A DNA stretch of 64,000 bases, taken from assembly GCA_910573755.1 (NCBI GenBank), contig CAJTBO010000002.1:124001-188000 (forward strand), read 5' to 3'. Numbering within the stretch: position 1 is the first letter of the stretch; each line of letters starts with the position of its first letter. Shown piece after piece: positions 52,879 to 61,504 of the stretch. The notes under the pieces were generated by a model. The model was not told the DNA's origin. It saw only the letters and a list, made by a program, of their open reading frames with translations, and searched no databases. The stretch is from Lachnospiraceae bacterium. GTDB lineage: Bacteria; Bacillota; Clostridia; Lachnospirales; Lachnospiraceae. The translations under genes and the position numbers were made by a program.

Positions 52879-54113
52879 GCTGTTTCTCTTAGATATAGCC
52901 TTTGCAATGCTTTGATAAGAGCCGTTGATTTTATGTGGCTTTCGATGTTCTATACTAAGTTTGCATAAAATATCTGCCGCTCTATCTGCTCGCTAAGGGC
53001 AAACCTGAACTCTTGTACACCGCCACCTCTGTACTGTGACAATGTTTCTTCCATATAAGGCAGCAGCTTCATGGCGCAGTAGCTGATATTGATGAGATTC
53101 ACTAGCATTTCCACCCCTTTCCGGCTGCGGATCATGTATGCGCATAACGATCAGGAAGATTTCTGCTCATGGTAACTTACTTTTATGTTCCAACGGAACG
53201 GATACAGGAACAGGGGGATGTACGGCATCCACCCGCTTCCCGTCCGGTTAAGCGGCGCTTTCTCCTGTCATGCACAAAAGATCTGCAGCTGTGCAGGAAG
53301 AACAGCCTGCTTGTGCTGTTTTCTTTTCCCGTGGAAGTCACATAAGCCATGGCTTCACGTGCCCCAGAGATATTTGTCAGTACACGGCGGCAACCGATAT
53401 AATAATCACCCACCTTTTCACCGGAAAGGACAAAGTCGCTGTCTATCGACAGAGAACGGTCATGTTTTGCAGACCTGCCCTTTCTGCCCGTAGGCTGGGA
53501 CGTCAAATCGTATATAACAGAATCAGTCCTTGCATTTTTGATCAGATCAAGGTTTTCATATTCATCCACGACAGATACAGGTTCTGCTTTACATACCAGC
53601 TGTCACACAGGATAATGACATTACTCTGTGCGGAAAACGCAGGCATCATCTGGCGTACCATAGCTGAGGCAAGCTCCAGCTTTGATTCTTTCTTTCCGAA
53701 CTTTGAGACCATGGTGTCATCTATGCACAGGAAGAGGGGCTGTGACCTCAGGTCTGCCGGAACCAGCCGCAGGGACAGCCTTGCGGTAACATTCATAAAA
53801 ACAGAGCAGCCCACTTTTGCATAAGAGCAGGCGTAGTAAAAAGTATTAAGCGATTTTGTAGTTATGCCAGACAAAAAATGTCTGTACAGGGAACGGATGA
53901 AATCTGCGGACTCCATCGCCAGTATAGCTAATAATAGTAAAAACAGGCTTTCTGCCGTAGGGGCGGCAAAAGTGGAAAAATAAACAGAAAAATATAATAA
54001 GGTTGTCGTATGAGGTCACTTCTTTCGTGTATTTTGGTGTGCAAATTTATTATACACTTAAAGAGTCTCATACGGCCATTTCTTTTAAAAAGTTGTAAAG
54101 TGGTGTTTAATAA
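52846..54113 (-). mobile_element. Decayed insertion sequence with recognisable ends
   Basis: An 11-bp inverted repeat, ACTTTACAACT, at 52858-52868 and its complement at 54091-54101 brackets a broken minus-strand transposase gene. The outer flanks of the repeat (TTTATTAC and GTTTAATAAG) are partly complementary too. The element is about 1.27 kb. A second inverted repeat, CGTATGAG with CTCATACG (about 54007 and 54068), lies upstream of the transposase start, in its promoter region. Exact ends are uncertain. Confidence 0.6.
52950..53916 (-). pseudogene. Frameshifted DDE transposase (IS4/IS701-like)
   Basis: Three minus-strand blocks in different frames line up as one transposase. From the start, 53916-53542 encodes FLCIDDTMVSKFGKK, with a catalytic Asp pair, and NVIILCDSWYV. 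Then 53569-53183 encodes IYDLTSQPTGRKGR and SIDSDFVLSGEKVGDYYIG. Last, 53135-52950 encodes IRSRKGVEMLVNLINISYCAMKLLPY. Frameshifts separate the blocks, and some sequence between 53183 and 53135 is out of frame. It cannot make a functional protein. Confidence 0.75.
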
Positions 54114-54266
54114 GAAAATTTAAAGGAAAAGAAACCTGAAATACGAGATTTTCAGCATAAAATCTTCTTCTGGATATGTCCTGTGATTGAACGTATACCG
54201 GTATTACAGGCATTACCGAGCCGGGCGAGTCCGGTGATCGGTTGATGTGACAGAATTGAGGTACAC

Positions 54267-54506
54267 GGAAAAAGCTTTTCGGCAGGGATAATGAAAGGTA
54301 CTCATTTTATGTACTTGGGGTATGAGAGGAAGGACACGGTCTGTTTCGGGGACAGCAACAACGATATTTCCATGTTTGAAGTGACGGATACCGGCGTGGC
54401 GATGGGGAATGTGTCGCCGGAGATCATAAAGAGGGCATCGCTTGTGACGGAGGATATGTTTCATGACGGGATTTATCTGGGGCTTGAGAGGCTGGGGCTG
54501 ATATAA
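54267..54506 (+). pseudogene. C-terminal fragment of a Cof-type HAD phosphatase
   Basis: The fragment encodes GFGD-like CFGDSNNDISMFE (the conserved Mg-binding motif 4 of Cof-type HAD-IIB phosphatases) and TGVAMGNVSPEIIKRA, followed by DGIYLGLERLGLI, the usual C-terminal end. The N-terminal two thirds, with the catalytic Asp nucleophile, are absent. A stop lies in frame just upstream (54243). It borders the decayed IS and is probably deletion debris. Confidence 0.7.
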
Positions 54507-54563
54507 GTTCCTAGGGGATGGTCCGTGGGGGATGTTTGGTTATTTGAAATACTGATTATATAG

Positions 54564-54608
54564 AAATAAGTTTATAGCCGGAGGGGATGGCTGTAAGCTT
54601 ATTTTTTT
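54564..54608 (+). terminator. Terminator after the HAD fragment
   Basis: AAATAAGTTTATAGCC pairs imperfectly with GGCTGTAAGCTTATTT around GGAGGGGAT and is followed by a T7 tract. It insulates the next operon from upstream transcription. Confidence 0.8.
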
Positions 54609-54646
54609 GTTCCCGGATAGAGATACGGTGTAATAGAAGCGGCCAA

Positions 54647-54707
54647 GAAAAAGATACTCATTTGTTCAGAAAAAGTTACTTTTTATTTTGGCGGAACGGA
54701 TTATATT
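54647..54707 (+). promoter_or_regulatory. Promoter region with a 22-bp-spaced direct repeat, kinase operon
   Basis: GAAAAAGATACT (54647-54658) and GAAAAAGTTACT (54669-54680) are direct repeats exactly 22 bp apart. A TATATT -10 lies at 54702-54707 without a recognisable -35. The second repeat extends into the 15-bp palindrome AAAAAGTTACTTTTT (54670-54684). A weak promoter with two turns of helix between repeats is the usual form of an AraC-type activator site. Confidence 0.65.
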
Positions 54708-54737
54708 TAGAGTAAACAGAGAATCGGGAGGCAGAAT

Positions 54738-56132
54738 ATGACGGCAGGACTGGATCTGGGATCTTCATCGGTGAAACTATTGCTTACAGATGGTAAACAG
54801 AGCTATATTTTTCGCAGTTCGCATCTAAATAGAAATATAAGAGAACTGTGGGAGTGCGTATTGGACGTTTTTGGGCAGGCAGATAAATTTTTAGGATGTT
54901 CCGGGATTGAAGCTTTGGGAATCACTTCACAGAGTTGTTCTTATATTCTCTATGACGGGACACAGGTCAGCCCTTTTTATGATTGGTCCGGTTTGTCGAA
55001 TCAGTCATATGTGGAGCAGGTGAAAGGGAAATTTACGCGGGATGAATTTATAAAATTTACTTCGATGTTATGTCCGCCTATGAATTCGTACCCTATGCCG
55101 GGGATATTATGGTTTCAAAGTGAGAAAAAGAGTGAATGGAAGAGGATGCGGAAATTGCTGCAGCCGAAGGATTATATATATTACCGTATGACAGGGCTTT
55201 TTGTTTCGGACCGGTTTATGTGGCGGGGGCTTGCGAATTCGGAAAAGAACAGGTTTGAGGAGGAGGCATTGAAGCGGATAGGTGTGGAGATCGGGCAGCT
55301 TCCGCAGCTTGCAGACATTATGGAAAGTCCGGGAGGTATATGTGGTGAGGCGGCGAAAGAACTGCATATGAAAACGGGAACGCCGGTTTTTACGGGGTGT
55401 AATGATTTCTTTTCCGGGCTTCTTGGGATGGGGATCATGGAAAAAGGACAGGTTTTTGATGTGACGGGAACATCAGAGCATATCGGAACCGTCACAGGCA
55501 CTCTTCAAATAACAGAGAAAATGATCAGTGGTGCATATATCAGGGATTATGTCCTTTATGGTGTGAACAGCAACAGTGGAAGATCGATACAATGGATGAA
55601 TCATTGCTTTCCGGCAAAAAAGGAGGTAGATATTTATGAGGTGCTTAAAAACAGACCGCCTGTTTATCTGCCGTATCTGGAAGGAGAAAGGGCTCCTATC
55701 TGGAAAAGCGGGGCATCAGGAATATTTTGGGGTATCAGGAGCCGGCATCGGGCGGAAGATTTCAGATATGCAGTATATGAAGGGACGGTATTCAGCATCT
55801 ATCATATATGGAAATATATCACGGAAAAAGGCGATAAGGGGGTGGTTGTCGGGGGAGGTGCCGGCAGGAATGAGCTGCTTAATCTGATGAAAGCCTCACT
55901 TTTTGAGCGGGAAATTATTGTTTTGGAAGAAAAGGAGACTTCGGCGTTGGGAGCAGTGATCTGCGCGGCAGTTGGGAGCGGAAAATATGCGGATATAGAA
56001 GATGCGGTGGGAAATCTTGTGAAAACCGATCGCATTGTTTCAGAGAAAAAGGATATTGGAGATGAGCTGCGCGACAGATTCCATACATATGAAAAACTTG
56101 TCGCGCAGATGATGCCTTTGTGGGAGGAGTAA
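54738..56132 (+). CDS. FGGY-family carbohydrate kinase
   Basis: A sugar kinase of 464 residues related to xylulokinase. The N-terminal phosphate loop is MTAGLDLGSSSVKLLL, and ALGITSQSCSYIL and FYDWSGLSNQ follow. The metal/ATP-binding part is VFTGCNDFFSGLLG with VTGTSEH, and GGGAGRNELL near 375 closes the site. ATG 54738 follows GGGAGGCAG. In the operon it is followed after 4 bp by two polyol-dehydrogenase-like genes, so it probably phosphorylates a ketose made by one of them. The true substrate is not known; the protein is somewhat shorter than typical xylulokinases of about 490-500 residues. Confidence 0.9.
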   Translation: MTAGLDLGSSSVKLLLTDGKQSYIFRSSHLNRNIRELWECVLDVFGQADKFLGCSGIEALGITSQSCSYILYDGTQVSPFYDWSGLSNQSYVEQVKGKFTRDEFIKFTSMLCPPMNSYPMPGILWFQSEKKSEWKRMRKLLQPKDYIYYRMTGLFVSDRFMWRGLANSEKNRFEEEALKRIGVEIGQLPQLADIMESPGGICGEAAKELHMKTGTPVFTGCNDFFSGLLGMGIMEKGQVFDVTGTSEHIGTVTGTLQITEKMISGAYIRDYVLYGVNSNSGRSIQWMNHCFPAKKEVDIYEVLKNRPPVYLPYLEGERAPIWKSGASGIFWGIRSRHRAEDFRYAVYEGTVFSIYHIWKYITEKGDKGVVVGGGAGRNELLNLMKASLFEREIIVLEEKETSALGAVICAAVGSGKYADIEDAVGNLVKTDRIVSEKKDIGDELRDRFHTYEKLVAQMMPLWEE

Positions 56133-56136
56133 ACGG

Positions 56137-57297
56137 ATGGGAAAGCATATTATTATAGGTGCGGGAAAGATTGGGCGTGGTTTTATAGCACAGCTGCTGG
56201 AGAATAGTGGTGAAGAGTTCTGTTTTATTGAGAATTATGAAAAACTGGCACAGGGATTGAATCAGGTGGGCAGATACCATATTCATGTGCTGGGAAACGA
56301 ACAAAGAGACAGCGAGATTATCGGCAGAAAAGTATATACTTATCAGGATACGGAGGAAATAAAAGAGAAAGTATTGGATGCGGATTGTATTTTTACGTCT
56401 GTGGGAGGCAAAAATCTGGAGGGGCTGTGCGAAGTGCTGGGATGTGCTGTGAGAAACAGGCTGGAGCAGGGCGTGGCGAAGCCGCTGAACTTTATCACCT
56501 GTGAGAACTGGAAAAGACCGGCAGAAATATTGAGAGCCGGTATTGGAAAATACTGCGGCGGTTATGAAGAGGAGTATAATAAGAAATTCGGTTTTACGGA
56601 GGCTGTTATATTGCGTTCAGGAATCGAAAATAAAGAAGATTGGTTGGCGGTCAATGTGCAGGACTATTGGGAACTGCCGGTGAACGCCGGGAAAGTGGTG
56701 GGAAAACTGCCGGATATGGAAGGGATAGTCCTGATGGAGGACTTTGATGGTTTTCTGGAAAGAAAATTTTATACCTATAACGCTGCAAACGGGACAGTTG
56801 CATATATCGGTACCCTGATGGGATATCAAAAAATTGCGGAAGGTGCCCATGATCCTTTTATATTGAAAATACTGCGAGGCGTATATGATGAGACATCGAA
56901 GGCACTCTGCGCGAAATATAATTTTCCGTTGGAAAAACAGTTGGAATTTACCGAATCTTCTTTACAAAAAATGCAAAACCGGATCATTGAAGATACGCTT
57001 GAGAGGAACGCGAGAGATCCTATGAGAAAACTGGGGGTGGAGGACAGGCTGCTCGGACCGGCATTGATGGCATATAGATATGGGATTATACCGGAAAATC
57101 TGGCTGTTTCTATTGCGGCTGCAATCCATTATGAGAATGAGCAGGATGAAAGTGCCTGTGAATTAAAAAAATTGAGAGAAAAGGAGGGGGTGGAGGGGGT
57201 GTTACAAAAGGCAGGAAAACTTGAAAAACGGCATCCGCTTATAAAACTGGTAAAAGAGAAAGAGGAATTTTTGATCAGGGAAAGGATCATCATATGA
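56137..57297 (+). CDS. Mannitol-dehydrogenase-family protein, paralogue 1
   Basis: A 386-residue protein of the polyol-specific long-chain dehydrogenase group, close to mannitol-1-phosphate 5-dehydrogenase. The N-terminal NAD-binding motif is IIIGAGKIGRGF. Of the family's catalytic pattern K-x4-N-x2-H, Lys210 and Asn215 are present (RKFYTYNAANG) but the His is Asn218. The C-terminal helical domain (ERNARDPMRKLGVEDRLLGP) is intact. It starts 4 bp after the kinase stop and shares ATGA with the next gene. The loss of the His suggests a different substrate or a changed mechanism, so mannitol 1-phosphate should not be assumed. Confidence 0.87.
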   Translation: MGKHIIIGAGKIGRGFIAQLLENSGEEFCFIENYEKLAQGLNQVGRYHIHVLGNEQRDSEIIGRKVYTYQDTEEIKEKVLDADCIFTSVGGKNLEGLCEVLGCAVRNRLEQGVAKPLNFITCENWKRPAEILRAGIGKYCGGYEEEYNKKFGFTEAVILRSGIENKEDWLAVNVQDYWELPVNAGKVVGKLPDMEGIVLMEDFDGFLERKFYTYNAANGTVAYIGTLMGYQKIAEGAHDPFILKILRGVYDETSKALCAKYNFPLEKQLEFTESSLQKMQNRIIEDTLERNARDPMRKLGVEDRLLGPALMAYRYGIIPENLAVSIAAAIHYENEQDESACELKKLREKEGVEGVLQKAGKLEKRHPLIKLVKEKEEFLIRERIII

Positions 57298-58355
57298 GTG
57301 TTTTAATGATAGGGGCAGGAAAAACCGGAAGAGGATATCTGGCAAGATTGCTTACGGAGTCAGGCATTTCTGTTGTTCTGGCGGACAGTGACAAGGAACT
57401 GATGAGGACTTTTCCCGAACGATATGACGTCTCATTTTTTTCGGACAGGGAGAAGGCGGTCATCATACCTGAGTATGCCGGGGATATGGATGATCCCGTT
57501 ATTCATAAATACTGCCGGAGTGCCGGATGTATTTTTGTGAGTGTGGGGATGGAGAATTTGGCGGATGTGGGGGAAAAATTGGAGGTACTGATTCCGGATT
57601 GGTGTCATGTTATTCTGTGTGAAAACGGAAATGATGCATGCTCGGTATTTATGGAAAAAATGAAGGGAGGAAAGCGTTTCAGAACAGCGCAGGCGGCTGT
57701 TTTTTGTACAACCATAGAGGGGGAGGGTTACAATATTCTTTCGGAGGATTATAGTGTTTTATTTTGCCAGAACAGCGAATCCGCGGGGGGATTGGGATTC
57801 GGGTTTATAGAATATGTAGATGATTTTGAAGTATTGATGAAAAGAAAACTGTATACATATAATACTTTATCAGCGATCATCAGCTATGCCGGCGCCTTTT
57901 ATGGATATAAGGAGTTTACGGAGGCTGCGAAAGATAAGAATATTATAAATATGGAGGATCAATATCTGAGGGAACTTCGGGTTCCGATCTGCCTTGAATA
58001 TGGTTTTACGCCTGCAGATCAGGATGATTTCTGCCGGGGCGCAAAAAGAAAGTTTGGAGATGAGAGGATAAGGGACAATATTAAAAGAAATGCCAGAGAT
58101 CCAAAAAGGAAGCTGGCAAAAGATGAGAGGATCATAGGACCGTTGCGGCTGATTCAGAAGTATGGAGGCGATACTTCGGTTCTGGAAAAGATCCTTGCTA
58201 TGTGTTTTGGCTATCAGGGAGATTCGGAGTGGGTTGCTCTTTTGGGGAAATATTCTACGAAGGAAATACTTTGTGGTGTATGTATGATAAGGCCGGAGGA
58301 AAGTCTTTACACCAGAATCGTGAATCTGATAGAGGAAATGAATATGAGGCAGTAG
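57294..58355 (+). CDS. Mannitol-dehydrogenase-family protein, paralogue 2
   Basis: A shorter relative (353 residues) of the upstream protein. It has the NAD motif LMIGAGKTGRGY and the C-terminal KRNARDPKRKLAKDERIIGP, so the overall fold is kept. In the catalytic pattern Lys185 and Asn190 are present (KLYTYNTLSA) but the His position is Ser193. It overlaps paralogue 1 by 4 bp (ATGA), so the two are translated together and could form a heteromeric enzyme. Sequence identity with its partner is low outside the motifs. Substrate unknown. Confidence 0.85.
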   Translation: MSVLMIGAGKTGRGYLARLLTESGISVVLADSDKELMRTFPERYDVSFFSDREKAVIIPEYAGDMDDPVIHKYCRSAGCIFVSVGMENLADVGEKLEVLIPDWCHVILCENGNDACSVFMEKMKGGKRFRTAQAAVFCTTIEGEGYNILSEDYSVLFCQNSESAGGLGFGFIEYVDDFEVLMKRKLYTYNTLSAIISYAGAFYGYKEFTEAAKDKNIINMEDQYLRELRVPICLEYGFTPADQDDFCRGAKRKFGDERIRDNIKRNARDPKRKLAKDERIIGPLRLIQKYGGDTSVLEKILAMCFGYQGDSEWVALLGKYSTKEILCGVCMIRPEESLYTRIVNLIEEMNMRQ

Positions 58356-58391
58356 TAATTGCGCCCCAAAGGGAAAGGACAAAAGTAGTAT

Positions 58392-59060
58392 ATGATAGAG
58401 AAATTATTTGATCAAAACGGCTGGCTCTTTCGCTTCCTTTGCAGGACACTGGATCTGATCTGTTTGAATTTCCTGTTTATACTCACCTGCATTCCGGTGG
58501 TGACGGTTGGCGCCTCGGTCTGTGCGATGTACGGCGTCCTGCTGAAGGCGGTCAGAAATGAGGAGTCTTATATTTTCAGGAGTTATCTGCGCGCCTTCAG
58601 GAAAAATCTGGGAAAAGGGATTTTGACAGGGGTACTGTGCTTCGGGATAGCAGGGACATTGCTGATTCATATTTTTTATGTGGCAGGGAAAATGGGACGC
58701 TGCGAAAGTGTATGGGTATTTATATGCGGGGTATGCCTGGTGTTTTTCTGCCTGCCCGCGCATTATTTGTTTCCACTGCAGGCGCGGTACGAAGGGACGC
58801 TGACGGAATTGTTTGGCAGATCCTTTTGCATCAGTATAAAATATTTATCCGCTACGGTACAATTGATCTGCATCAGGATATTTCCTGTGGCGCTGACGGT
58901 TTTTGTGGTCTTGTCTGCGGTGGAAAAGCTGGTATGGATCTGTACGGCGATGACGCTGATCGGTTTCAGCGGGATAATGTTTCTCTCATCCTTCGTGTAT
59001 CGCAGGGTATTTGATGATATAGAACATGGAATGGAAGAGCGGGATAAAAAAAGTTACTAA
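58392..59060 (+). CDS. YesL-like DUF624 membrane protein
   Basis: A 222-residue membrane protein with about five hydrophobic segments. The opening LDLICLNFLFILTCIPVVTVGASVCAMY is typical of DUF624/YesL proteins that accompany CUT1 oligosaccharide transporters and YesMN two-component genes. Its role is not established. GGGAAAGGAC lies in the upstream leader. Its last codons (AAAAAAAGTTACTAA) also form the first of two 22-bp-spaced repeats of the next promoter. Confidence 0.85.
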   Translation: MIEKLFDQNGWLFRFLCRTLDLICLNFLFILTCIPVVTVGASVCAMYGVLLKAVRNEESYIFRSYLRAFRKNLGKGILTGVLCFGIAGTLLIHIFYVAGKMGRCESVWVFICGVCLVFFCLPAHYLFPLQARYEGTLTELFGRSFCISIKYLSATVQLICIRIFPVALTVFVVLSAVEKLVWICTAMTLIGFSGIMFLSSFVYRRVFDDIEHGMEERDKKSY

Positions 59061-59097
59061 TTCTATTGTGAAAAGTTACCATAGCGGATGTTATCAT
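59046..59097 (+). promoter_or_regulatory. Second promoter region with a 22-bp-spaced direct repeat
   Basis: AAAAAAAGTTACT (GTTAC at 59053) overlaps the yesL stop, and GAAAAGTTACC (GTTAC at 59075) follows exactly 22 bp later. The second copy covers the -35 position of a TATCAT -10 (59092-59097). It has the same arrangement as at 54647, with the -10 one helical turn nearer. Confidence 0.65.
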
Positions 59098-59143
59098 ATA
59101 GAAAAGGTATAAAAAAATATCTAAAAAGAAGGAGGATAAAAAA

Positions 59144-60547
59144 TTGAAAAGAAAAGTAATGAGCCTGTTGATGGCGGCAGTAATGACAGCTTCTTTGATC
59201 GGATGCGGAAGTGCGGGAACAGATACCCCGGATGTGGAGCCGGCGGCACCCGCTGAGACGATTGAGGAAGTGGAAGAAACAACGGATGCGGCAGAGGAAG
59301 CGGATAAGCCTGCGCCAAAGGAAGTAGTCGGGATCGACGCTCTTGAGGATGTGTCGGAGCCGGTAACACTATCCCTGATGGTGACGACAAGGCCCTCAAC
59401 GGACAGCAAAGATTTCTTCCTCGATTGGCTCCCGGAACTTGTCCATGAGAAATTCCCGAATATTACGATTGAGGTGGAGCAGCTTCCTACCGATGAGTAC
59501 AAGCAGACGGTGCGTATGAAATACGCGAGCGGTGAAGGTCCTGATTTGTTTACCTGGTGGCCGCAGCTTCAGGCGGTGGATCTGGTTGAGGCGGGGTATG
59601 TAAGAGATATATCCGATTTCTCACTGCTGGGGAAATTCGATCAGTCGATTGCGGACCTGTATGCGTTTGATGGTAAAAATTATGGTGTGCCGCTCGGGAC
59701 AAGCTTTTTGACGACCTGGTATAACAAGGACATGTTTGCGGATGCAGGCGTAACAGAACTGCCCCAGAATTATGATGAGTTTGTGGAAGTTTGTGAAAAA
59801 TTAAAAGCGAAAGGCTATACGCCCATTGTCTGTGGTGATAAAGACGCATTTGTTATTCAATATGGCGTTTACCAGCTTGGAGCCGGTGCTATTTATCCGG
59901 ATAATATTGATTTTGACGCCCAGCTTTTTACAGGGGAAACGAAATTTACCGATGACGTATGGGTAGATACCGTTACGAAGTTTGCCAACCTTTATGAAAA
60001 GGGATATGTTATGGAAAATACATTGGGCATCTCCCAGCAGCAGAGTCGGCAGAGTTTTATCGACGGAGAGGCGGCAATGATCTTTGACGGCAGTTTCGGG
60101 TATGCGGCTATGATGGCGGAAGGCGCCGCAGATTTTGAGAGAGGTATGTTCTGTATTCCCGGAAATGATCCTGATGGGGAATACTATTACAACTGGACTC
60201 CTGCCAATGCATTGTTTACAAGCAATATTTCCGATGAACTCCATAAACAGGCATGTGATCTGGTGATGCAGTACTGGTTTAACGAAGAATCTCCTTTGTT
60301 TGAAAAGTGGGTGGAAAATACAACCGATATCATCTGCTATGAAGGCGTGGAAGATCCGAGAGAGATGATCAATGAGTATTTAGACCGCTATAAAGATTCC
60401 ACAAATCTGTATAACCTGAATAATGCATGGCCGGAAGGGGTAAGTGACGCGCTTACAACAAAATTCCAGAACGTGATCACAGGTGATGCAACACCGGAAG
60501 AGGTGTGTGAGCAGATGCAGATGAAATTTGAGGAAGTGACGGAGTAA
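59144..60547 (+). CDS. CUT1 sugar ABC transporter substrate-binding lipoprotein
   Basis: The extracellular receptor of an oligosaccharide or polyol importer, 467 residues in the solute-binding family 1. The signal MKRKVMSLLMAAVMTASLI ends in the lipobox IGC, giving Cys21 as the lipid-modified residue. An acidic, Pro-rich spacer follows, then the binding domain (LSLMVTTRPSTDSK, GPDLFTWWPQLQAVDL, PLGTSFLTTWYNKDMFADAG). The start is TTG at 59144 with AAGGAGG nine bases upstream. It is followed by a hairpin and then two permeases. No ATPase gene follows; CUT1 systems of Firmicutes commonly share one encoded elsewhere. Confidence 0.93.
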   Translation: MKRKVMSLLMAAVMTASLIGCGSAGTDTPDVEPAAPAETIEEVEETTDAAEEADKPAPKEVVGIDALEDVSEPVTLSLMVTTRPSTDSKDFFLDWLPELVHEKFPNITIEVEQLPTDEYKQTVRMKYASGEGPDLFTWWPQLQAVDLVEAGYVRDISDFSLLGKFDQSIADLYAFDGKNYGVPLGTSFLTTWYNKDMFADAGVTELPQNYDEFVEVCEKLKAKGYTPIVCGDKDAFVIQYGVYQLGAGAIYPDNIDFDAQLFTGETKFTDDVWVDTVTKFANLYEKGYVMENTLGISQQQSRQSFIDGEAAMIFDGSFGYAAMMAEGAADFERGMFCIPGNDPDGEYYYNWTPANALFTSNISDELHKQACDLVMQYWFNEESPLFEKWVENTTDIICYEGVEDPREMINEYLDRYKDSTNLYNLNNAWPEGVSDALTTKFQNVITGDATPEEVCEQMQMKFEEVTE

Positions 60548-60562
60548 ACATAAAAAGAGGAG

Positions 60563-60610
60563 AGGGCGTCTGCAAACCTGCGGAGGAATGCGCATGGCAG
60601 ATGCCCTTTT
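60563..60610 (+). other. Intercistronic hairpin after the binding-protein gene
   Basis: AGGGCGTCTGC pairs with GCAGATGCCCT (one G-U pair) and a short T run follows. Such partial terminators let the binding protein be made in excess of the permeases. Confidence 0.65.
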
Positions 60611-60628
60611 AGCAGGAAAGGAGAAATA

Positions 60629-61504
60629 ATGCCAACCAAAAAAGTTCGTAAAGTATTACTGTGCTTTCTGATTCCGGCTCTGCTCTTCTATGTTATTTTT
60701 TGGGTTACTCCGGTTCTGATGTCATTTTATTATGGAGTGACAAACTGGAAAGGCGTGGGAGATTATGATTTTGTGGGATTAAAAAATTACAGATTCCTGA
60801 TAAAGCAGGGGACACTGTCGAATGCGCTGTTTAATACAATCAAATATACCCTATTTGTGGTGATCTGGGGAAATCTGCAGGCGCTTACCCTGGCAATGAT
60901 TTTGAATATGAAGATCAAAGCAAAGGGCGCGTTTCGAACGATCTTTTATATTCCGGCGCTTTTCAGTACGATCGTGATCGCATTTATCTGGAGTTATGTT
61001 TATGCGCCCTACGACGGACTTTTGTCGGAGATAGGAAGGCTGTTTGGGAGCGGTTATGTATCCAATCTTCTTGGAGAGAAAGCGACATCCCTGTTTGCCA
61101 CGGCGTTTGTTGAGACGTGGAAGACATCAGGTACCATGACAATCATCTATCTGGCAGGGTTGCAGAATCTGTCGGAGGAAGTGCTGGAGTCCGCAAGAAT
61201 TGACGGATGCTCCGCATGGCAGTCAATCCGTTATGTCAAGATACCAATGCTGGCCAATACGATCACAGTCAATGTGATGTTGGGGCTGATCGGAGGATTT
61301 AAGTCTTTTGACTATATCTTTGCCCTGACAGGCGGCGGTCCTGGTACATCATCGAGTACGCTGATGTACACGATCTACAAGATGGCGTTCGTGGAGATGC
61401 AGTACGGAAAGGCAGAGGCACTTGCGGCGTGCGCGTTTGTATTTATCCTGATAATTTCAACGATCACGCTTGGAATGATGAAAAGAAAGGAGCTGGAAGC
61501 ATAA
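60629..61504 (+). CDS. CUT1 sugar ABC transporter permease (MalF/UgpA type)
   Basis: A 291-residue inner-membrane permease with six hydrophobic segments, starting LLCFLIPALLFYVIFWV. The ATPase-coupling EAA loop is SARIDGCSAWQSIRYVKIPM near 195, the conserved element that docks the ATP-binding subunit. ATG 60629 follows GGAAAGGAG. Its stop overlaps the start of the second permease by one base (TAATG), so both should be made together. Confidence 0.93.
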   Translation: MPTKKVRKVLLCFLIPALLFYVIFWVTPVLMSFYYGVTNWKGVGDYDFVGLKNYRFLIKQGTLSNALFNTIKYTLFVVIWGNLQALTLAMILNMKIKAKGAFRTIFYIPALFSTIVIAFIWSYVYAPYDGLLSEIGRLFGSGYVSNLLGEKATSLFATAFVETWKTSGTMTIIYLAGLQNLSEEVLESARIDGCSAWQSIRYVKIPMLANTITVNVMLGLIGGFKSFDYIFALTGGGPGTSSSTLMYTIYKMAFVEMQYGKAEALAACAFVFILIISTITLGMMKRKELEA

